Part shown: positions 7,601 through 12,357 of the stretch, one piece after another
Numbering within the stretch: position 1 is the first letter of the stretch
How the letters are laid out: every line of letters starts with the position of its first letter
DNA from: Eubacterium sp.
Lineage (GTDB): Bacteria; Bacillota; Clostridia; Peptostreptococcales; Anaerovoracaceae
Direction of reading: 5' to 3'
Assembly: GCA_017419895.1 (NCBI GenBank)
Contig: JAFOKI010000216.1
Location: forward strand, 1-12,357
DNA: 12,357 bases
The notes under the pieces: generated by a model
Told to the model about the DNA's origin: nothing
Database searches by the model: none
The model's input: only the letters and a program-made list of their open reading frames with translations
Translations under genes and position numbers: made by a program

Positions 7601-8965
7601 TTAGCCGATTTTTGGTGAAAAACTCATGAATTCGTCATCACTCAATGTGATGGTCCCACGCCTTATGTCGTCCTGTAAAAGGTTATTGACAACCTTCTGC
7701 AAATCACCTTCATCGACCGCGCGCTTCAGTTCATCCGCTCTTCCTTTGACCATAAGCATGTCTGTGATGTACGCGTTGACATTTCTGCCGTCGATTTCGA
7801 TGTGTTTGAAGTAGAAATCACCGTTCTTCATGGAGGCAAGCATCTCTAGCATATGCTGAAGTGTTCTGGTCTCTTCTACCTCAACGGCCTCGCCTTTCGT
7901 CATCTTGCTTATGGTTAATCCGGTCAGCGTCGTCTGCTTGGGATCTACATTCGTCTTTCTGAGAACTATTCCGTTTACGTCAATGACGACGAACTCGTTT
8001 CCGTATACTATGCACGCGATCTGCTCACGTTCAGTCACCTTTATCTTGATCGTAGACGGAAGTCTCCGGCTGATACTTACATCCGCGAAATACGGATCCT
8101 TCATAAGATTCTCTTTCAGCCCGTCTTTGTCCGCGTAAATGAAAATATTCTTCCCGGTCTGGACGCCCGCTATATTCGCGACCTCTTCGTCCGAGTAATA
8201 CATATTTCCTTCCACGACAGTTCCTTTGATGTTGAAGAACGGTGACATCATGAAAGCGATCACGCCTATCACCGCCAGCACGAACGCGCTGCCGTAGAGG
8301 AACGGGTGCTTCTTGATACGGAACCTGTGCTCTCTGTCGATGTCATGATAACCCGGGTCTTCCTCCTGAACCGAAGCGGCTTCACCCTGGGTGCCATCTC
8401 CTCCCGCGTCTTCACTGAGCACTTCTTCCATGCTCTCCGGGAGCTTACCGTCCGTTTCGAAAACTATCGTGTCGGTCTGATGCTCTTTCGCGTACAGTTC
8501 ATCCTTATTTACGGTCAACGTTTCACTCGGGACCTGTACTTCTTCATTTTCCTGTTCTTCGATCAGACCTTCAATTTCTTTCTTGTCTATGACGCGTGTC
8601 TTTCTGACCGCTGCATCCGCGTTTCCCGTCTCCAGAAAAGCCTCAAAAAGATCGTCATCCGTGGCATCTCCGGCAGGCTTTTCTTCTCCATCCGGTTCGG
8701 AAAGTTCCTCGGTACCGGATTCTTTCGGCTCGTCTTCAGCATCCTGCTGTTCTTCAGGCACGTCAACAAAGCCGGCTTCGTCCGGCTTTGCCGCATCGTC
8801 ACCGCCGGTCTCTTCCGGCTCTTCCTGCACTTCGGCAAAACCGTCGTCGTCCGCAGGTTCTTCCCCATACGGAACGATCACGGTCTCTTCCGGTTTATCG
8901 GAAAGGACCGCGGTCTCCTCAATGCCGTTTATCATGATCCTGATCGTTCTCTTATCGTTTTCCAT
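7601..8965 (-). CDS. ftsQ: Divisome protein FtsQ/DivIB with long acidic cytoplasmic region
   Basis: FtsQ/DivIB is a single-pass membrane protein that joins FtsL and FtsB/DivIC and helps control septal wall synthesis. Residues 1-220 are a cytoplasmic, low-complexity acidic region (about 70 Asp/Glu). A short basic stretch (RFRIKKH, 214-220) precedes the single membrane segment at about 222-242 (YGSAFVLAVIGVIAFMM). The POTRA domain follows at about 243-312 (NIKGTVVEGNMYYSDEEVANI, ending STIKIKVTERE), then the extracytoplasmic beta domain to the C terminus. At 454 residues it is much longer than Bacillus DivIB (about 260), and nearly all the extra length is N-terminal. It overlaps murG by 14 bases. 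AAAGG lies three bases before the chosen ATG; a second in-frame ATG at 8935 is possible but would lose ten residues. POTRA, topology and position make the identity secure. Confidence 0.93.
   Translation of the reverse strand: MENDKRTIRIMINGIEETAVLSDKPEETVIVPYGEEPADDDGFAEVQEEPEETGGDDAAKPDEAGFVDVPEEQQDAEDEPKESGTEELSEPDGEEKPAGDATDDDLFEAFLETGNADAAVRKTRVIDKKEIEGLIEEQENEEVQVPSETLTVNKDELYAKEHQTDTIVFETDGKLPESMEEVLSEDAGGDGTQGEAASVQEEDPGYHDIDREHRFRIKKHPFLYGSAFVLAVIGVIAFMMSPFFNIKGTVVEGNMYYSDEEVANIAGVQTGKNIFIYADKDGLKENLMKDPYFADVSISRRLPSTIKIKVTEREQIACIVYGNEFVVIDVNGIVLRKTNVDPKQTTLTGLTISKMTKGEAVEVEETRTLQHMLEMLASMKNGDFYFKHIEIDGRNVNAYITDMLMVKGRADELKRAVDEGDLQKVVNNLLQDDIRRGTITLSDDEFMSFSPKIG
8767..8790. repeat. 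Inverted repeat inside ftsQ acidic-tail coding region
   Basis: CAAAGCCGG and CCGGCTTTG form a perfect 9-bp inverted repeat with a six-base loop (CTTCGT on the plus strand). It lies within the codons for residues KPDEAGFV of FtsQ. The core AAGCCGG/CCGGCTT is shared with the hairpin at 6359-6386. It may pause ribosomes or simply reflect repetitive acidic and glycine codons; no function can be assigned. Confidence 0.5.
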
Positions 8966-10067
8966 TATCCTTTACGATCCCGAACACTTCGTCCACTATT
9001 TTGTCCGAAGCATTTACGGGACTCATCGCTTTAGATGCTTTTCTGATTTCTTCAAGTCTTTCAGGGCTGTCCATCAGTTCTTCCAGAAGCTCTATCGTTT
9101 TTTCGGGAGTTATATCCTTCTCCTCAATCAGTATCGCTCCGCCTCCCTCCGCTAGAGCTTTCGCGTTGTAGAACTGGTGGTTCCCGGTGACGTTCGGAGA
9201 CGGTATCAGGAGCGAAGCACTTCCTGTAGCTGTTATCTCCGAGAGTGACAGTGCCCCTGCTCTGCTTATTACTATATCAGAAGCAGCCAGATATGTCTGC
9301 ATCTCGTCTATATATTCATAAACATGTACGTTGTTTTCATATGTGAAGTTCTCTTTTTCAAGAGCCTCATTGAATTCTTTGTAATGATACACACCGCAGC
9401 CGAACAGGATCACAATGCGGCTGTCGCCGCTGAAGCGCTTTATGACTTCGAGCATCATGTCGTTGAACATGTCAGCTCCTTGGCTTCCGGCGAAGCAGAA
9501 AACCGCGAATTCGCCGTCCTTTATACCGAGTTTTTCTCTCGATGCTTTTCTGTCGGCTTCAAAAAACTGTTTTCTGACGGGATTCCCAGTAAGCACTATC
9601 TTCTCGGGATGCTTAAAATATGAAGCTGCGTCTTCAAATCCGAGAAGCACTTTTTCCACGTATCTTTCGAGGAATCTGTTCGCGACTCCGGGGAAAGCAT
9701 TCTGCTCGTGGATGAACGACGGCGCACCGTACCTTTTTGCCGCATGGATGACCGGTACGCATACAAAACCGCCGGTGCCTATCACGGCATCCGGCTTGAA
9801 CTCTTTCATGAGCTTAAGCGCCTGATTCGAACCCCTGAGTGTGGTGACCGCGGTCTTTACGATCTCCACAGGCTTTTTGATGAACCATCTCGCATCGACC
9901 ATTTCGAATCTGTAGCCTTTCTGCGGGACGACATCCTTCTCGATACCGAGATCACTTCCGATATAAAGGATCTCGGAACCGGGTTCGCGTTCTTTTATCT
10001 TTTCTGCAATGGCAAGAGCAGGATATATATGGCCTCCGCTCCCTCCGCCCGTAACTATCGCTCTCAT
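8952..10067 (-). CDS. murG: UDP-GlcNAc--lipid I GlcNAc transferase MurG
   Basis: MurG adds GlcNAc to undecaprenyl-PP-MurNAc-pentapeptide on the inner face of the membrane, giving lipid II. The 371 residues form a GT-B fold: N-terminal glycine-rich loop GGGSGGHIYP with His13 (7-16), IGTGGFVCVPVIHAA (96-110), HEQNAFPGVANR (120-131), then the C-terminal UDP-GlcNAc domain with AGSQGA (193-198), SRAGALSLSE (268-277) and NHQFYNA (296-302). The reading frame is open further upstream to an ATG at 10196, but those 43 codons lie inside ftsW and have no MurG character. The start MRAIVTGGGSGG matches the family. The ATG shares one base with the ftsW stop (TAATG). GGAAGGAG lies 13 bases upstream, so termination-reinitiation probably helps. 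It overlaps ftsQ by 14 bases. The product feeds lipid II to FtsW, encoded next to it. Confidence 0.97.
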   Translation of the reverse strand: MRAIVTGGGSGGHIYPALAIAEKIKEREPGSEILYIGSDLGIEKDVVPQKGYRFEMVDARWFIKKPVEIVKTAVTTLRGSNQALKLMKEFKPDAVIGTGGFVCVPVIHAAKRYGAPSFIHEQNAFPGVANRFLERYVEKVLLGFEDAASYFKHPEKIVLTGNPVRKQFFEADRKASREKLGIKDGEFAVFCFAGSQGADMFNDMMLEVIKRFSGDSRIVILFGCGVYHYKEFNEALEKENFTYENNVHVYEYIDEMQTYLAASDIVISRAGALSLSEITATGSASLLIPSPNVTGNHQFYNAKALAEGGGAILIEEKDITPEKTIELLEELMDSPERLEEIRKASKAMSPVNASDKIVDEVFGIVKDNGKR

Positions 10068-11257
10068 TACGCTGCGGCTTCTCCTTCCGCTTTGATGGTT
10101 TTTCGTCTTCGTCTCGGTTCTTTTAGCTGCTCGGTATCTTTCTGTGATTGCCTCGATATATTCAGCACCACACCTATGGATCCCATTATTATCCATAGTG
10201 AGTTTCCGCCATAGCTGATGAACGGAAGCGCGATACCTGTCGGAGGCATCGACGATGTCACAACCGCCACGTTCAGGACTACCTGGATCCCGATCATCAT
10301 CATCGCGCCGCTTGCGAACAGCATCCCAAACTTATCCGGGGCTTTCATCGCTATCATGAGACCTCTCCAGACAAGTATTATGAACACCGCCAGCAGGATC
10401 ATGATACCAATGAACCCGAGTTCCTCACCTATTATAGCAAGAATAAAGTCATTCTGCGGTTCGGGAAGATAAAGATTTTTCTGAACGCTCTTTCCTAGGC
10501 CAAGTCCCCTCAAACCGCCCGTTCCGAGAGCAAGCAGCGACTGCACTACCTGCCAGCCGTCGCCCTGAGCGTCTTTGAACGGGTCGATGAAACTTCTCAT
10601 ACGTACAGCCTGGTAATTGTCACTGTTTAAAATGAGTACAAGCCCGCCGATAAGTCCCGCTATCAGAAGCCACACATATCTCCACTGCATTCCGGCAATA
10701 AACATCATCGCCGCGACAATACCGCAGAGCGTAAGCGCTGTCGAAAGATTCGGCTGCACTACTATTAGTCCCGCAAAAAGCCCCGTGAGGAGCACCATAG
10801 GGACGATTCCCTTGAACAGCGATTTGATCTTCCTGATGTCCGCCGCAAAATACGCGGAAACAAAGCATATCATCGCAAATTTCGCGATCTCTCCCGGCAT
10901 GATACTGATCGGCCCTATTCTGATCCATCTGGTCGCTTCGTTTACCGTCGTCCCAAGCGGGGTAAACAACGCTCCGAGCAGAAGAAGCGATATCACAAGA
11001 ATAACGATCGAATATTTCCTGAACATATGATAATCGACATACGACAGAACATACATCAGAATGAATCCGATCACCGCCCAGGCTATCTGTCTCTTAAGAT
11101 AGTAATACGGCGATCCGCCGTCCGAATTCAGCGAATCGTAGTAGCTAGCGCTGAATATCATCACGATACCGAATATCACGAGTATCGTAGTCAGCGCGAG
11201 CAGAAGAAAATCACACGGTTCAGCTTCTTTTATTCTTTTGAACACTTTGTCGATCAT
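10067..11257 (-). CDS. ftsW: SEDS peptidoglycan glycosyltransferase FtsW
   Basis: FtsW is the polytopic SEDS polymerase that links lipid II into septal glycan together with a class B penicillin-binding protein. The 396 residues contain about ten hydrophobic segments, the first at about 16-36. Family motifs are ATRWIRIGPISIMPGEIAK (108-126), QPNLSTA (168-174), PEPQNDFILAIIGEELGF (265-282) with Asp270 at the position of the essential aspartate (E. coli FtsW Asp297), and PPTGIALPFISYGGNS (338-353). The C-terminal tail is cytoplasmic and basic (EPRRRRKTIKAE). The start overlaps the murD stop as ATGA, with GGAGG 11 bases upstream. In sporulating Firmicutes a paralogue, SpoVE, can occupy this place between murD and murG. 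Sequence alone does not separate the two, but the position beside ftsQ and ftsZ favours division. Confidence 0.95.
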   Translation of the reverse strand: MIDKVFKRIKEAEPCDFLLLALTTILVIFGIVMIFSASYYDSLNSDGGSPYYYLKRQIAWAVIGFILMYVLSYVDYHMFRKYSIVILVISLLLLGALFTPLGTTVNEATRWIRIGPISIMPGEIAKFAMICFVSAYFAADIRKIKSLFKGIVPMVLLTGLFAGLIVVQPNLSTALTLCGIVAAMMFIAGMQWRYVWLLIAGLIGGLVLILNSDNYQAVRMRSFIDPFKDAQGDGWQVVQSLLALGTGGLRGLGLGKSVQKNLYLPEPQNDFILAIIGEELGFIGIMILLAVFIILVWRGLMIAMKAPDKFGMLFASGAMMMIGIQVVLNVAVVTSSMPPTGIALPFISYGGNSLWIIMGSIGVVLNISRQSQKDTEQLKEPRRRRKTIKAEGEAAA

Positions 11258-12357
11258 AAACTCTCGAGCCTCCAGACGCAGTCCTTGAAGTGCCTGCCTC
11301 TTTGTTCGTAATTGTCATACATGTCCCAGCTGGCACATGCCGGTGAAAGCAGCACCGAATCCCCGGGAACAGAAATCTCGAATGCCGTTTTCACACAATC
11401 GTCCATATTCCTGCATTCGATTATGTCTGTGAATCCCGCTGCCAGCGCCGCGTCCTTTATCATATAGGCGTCGCGGCCGAACAGTATCAGTTTTTTGACG
11501 GGTCCATTGAGTTTTTTCGCAAACTCTGAGAAATCCTGACCTTTTGCGTCGCCGCCCGCTATGAGTATTATATTCTCTTTGAGCGCCTTGAGCGCGATCT
11601 CCACCGCGTCCGTGTTGGTTCCCTTGGAATCGTTGTAATACCTTACTCCGTCAATTTCTGCGCAGAACTCTATCCTGTGCTCGACGCCTGTGAAGGCTTT
11701 TATTGTGTCTGTTATTACCTTCATGTCTACACCGGCCGCATAAGTTATCGCGGCTGCAGCGAGCGCGTTCTGGATATTGTGTTCGCCTATGATCTTAAGT
11801 TCGTCTTTTCTGCAGATGACTTCAGTTACACCATCCATCCTCAGAAGAAGTTCATTGCCTCTTAAGAACGCGCCGTTTTCCGGCTCCTCTTTCGTGCTGA
11901 ACCACAGTATCCTTGCCTGAGCTGTCCTGACAGTCTTTCTCACGAGTTCGTCGTCGAGATTCGCGATAAGGAATCCGTCTGCTCTCTGGTTCTCGAATAC
12001 TTTTGCCTTAGCCGCTGCATAGGCTTCCATCGTATGATGCCTGTTCAGGTGATCCGGGGTTATGTTGAGTATTGCAGATACTTTCGGCTTAAAATACTTG
12101 ATCGTCTCGAGCTGGAAACTGCTCGTTTCGGTGACCAGCCAGTCTCCTTCTTTCGCGACTGCCGACTCTGAGATCACGGCGACCCCGATATTGCCGACAA
12201 CATAAGTCTTCCTGCCGGAGTTTTTCATTATCTCCCCTACCAGCGTCGTGGTCGTTGTCTTTCCGTTGGTCCCGGTGATTGCGATGTAGTTGCCTTTTGT
12301 TATCCTGTAAGCTATCTCGAGTTCTCCGGATATCTCGGCTCCTTTGGCTTTTGCTTC
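11254..12357 (-). CDS. murD: UDP-MurNAc-L-Ala--D-Glu ligase MurD, 5' end cut by window edge
   Basis: MurD adds D-glutamate to UDP-MurNAc-L-alanine in the cytoplasm, using ATP. The last 367 residues are visible and the frame is open to the right edge. About 85 N-terminal residues, most of the UDP-binding domain, should lie outside, judged from a family length near 450. An internal ATG at 12228 is not the start, since MurD sequence continues upstream. Visible motifs are the ATP loop ITGTNGKTTT (from fragment residue 27), NITPDHLNRH with the central-domain histidine, the LEHR-like GVEHRIEF, NDSKGTNTDA, and the C-terminal LSPACASWDMYDNYEQRGRHF, which matches the LSPACASFD family signature. The TGA stop overlaps the ftsW ATG by four bases. 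No defects were seen. MurC, MurE and MurF share the ATP loop, but the C-terminal signature and the ftsW neighbour point to MurD. Confidence 0.96.
   Translation of the reverse strand, partial: EAKAKGAEISGELEIAYRITKGNYIAITGTNGKTTTTTLVGEIMKNSGRKTYVVGNIGVAVISESAVAKEGDWLVTETSSFQLETIKYFKPKVSAILNITPDHLNRHHTMEAYAAAKAKVFENQRADGFLIANLDDELVRKTVRTAQARILWFSTKEEPENGAFLRGNELLLRMDGVTEVICRKDELKIIGEHNIQNALAAAAITYAAGVDMKVITDTIKAFTGVEHRIEFCAEIDGVRYYNDSKGTNTDAVEIALKALKENIILIAGGDAKGQDFSEFAKKLNGPVKKLILFGRDAYMIKDAALAAGFTDIIECRNMDDCVKTAFEISVPGDSVLLSPACASWDMYDNYEQRGRHFKDCVWRLESL
11269..11273 (-). promoter_or_regulatory. ftsW ribosome binding site inside murD
   Basis: GGAGG lies within the last murD codons, 11 bases before the ftsW ATG, which itself overlaps the murD stop as ATGA. 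Both features point to translational coupling. Confidence 0.6.

Noticed and set aside
8306..9034. Plus-strand open frame of 242 codons opposite ftsQ
   Set aside because: The acidic codons of FtsQ read as Phe/Leu/Arg-rich sequence in antisense, which mimics a hydrophobic protein. There is no supporting signal.
10068..10196. 43-codon N-terminal extension of MurG starting at 10196
   Set aside because: It lies wholly inside ftsW, and the MurG family begins at MRAIVTGGGSGG, whose ATG overlaps the ftsW stop.
1..12357. Mobile element, phage, defence system or CRISPR
   Set aside because: All ten genes are recognised housekeeping families with uniform orientation and minimal gaps. No direct-repeat array, transposase or integrase was seen.

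Overview
The window is a tightly packed run of ten protein-coding genes, all on the minus strand. In transcription order, from the right edge to the left, they are murD (5' end cut off), ftsW, murG, ftsQ/divIB, ftsZ, a TrmH-family rRNA methyltransferase, pheS, pheT, zapA and mutS2 (3' end cut off). There is no non-coding stretch above about 80 bases. I see no tRNA, rRNA, CRISPR array, insertion sequence, phage gene or other mobile element. Both cut genes read open to the window edge, and no frameshift was found.

The gene content points to a member of the Bacillota (Firmicutes), probably an anaerobic Clostridia-type lineage. The reasons are the block methyltransferase-pheS-pheT-zapA-mutS2, which resembles the Bacillus ysgA-pheS-pheT-yshA(zapA)...mutS2 neighbourhood; a PheS with a Cys4 loop; MutS2 rather than MutS; and strong AGGAGG-type ribosome binding sites. 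Base composition is moderate, without strong AT or GC bias. The lineage call is inference from context only.

Region 6400-12357 is the end of a division and cell wall (dcw) cluster. MurD and MurG make cytoplasmic and membrane-bound peptidoglycan precursors. FtsW polymerises lipid II at the septum. FtsQ/DivIB links the divisome across the membrane, and FtsZ forms the ring. murD/ftsW, ftsW/murG and murG/ftsQ overlap by 4, 1 and 14 bases, so translation is probably coupled. ftsZ is set apart by an 82-base gap that holds a perfect palindrome, an extended -10 promoter candidate and a strong ribosome binding site.

Region 2065-6351 serves translation: an rRNA 2'-O-methyltransferase and both phenylalanyl-tRNA synthetase subunits. 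A stable hairpin separates it from ftsZ, and no T-box leader fits in front of pheS. Region 1-2013 holds zapA, which stabilises FtsZ rings, and mutS2, an ATPase reported to act on recombination and on collided ribosomes.

The overall picture is conserved housekeeping DNA. I found no previously undescribed system. The points worth a second look are the long acidic cytoplasmic tail of FtsQ, the ftsZ control region, the ftsZ-methyltransferase hairpin, and the way a division cluster runs directly into a translation block that ends with the FtsZ partner ZapA.
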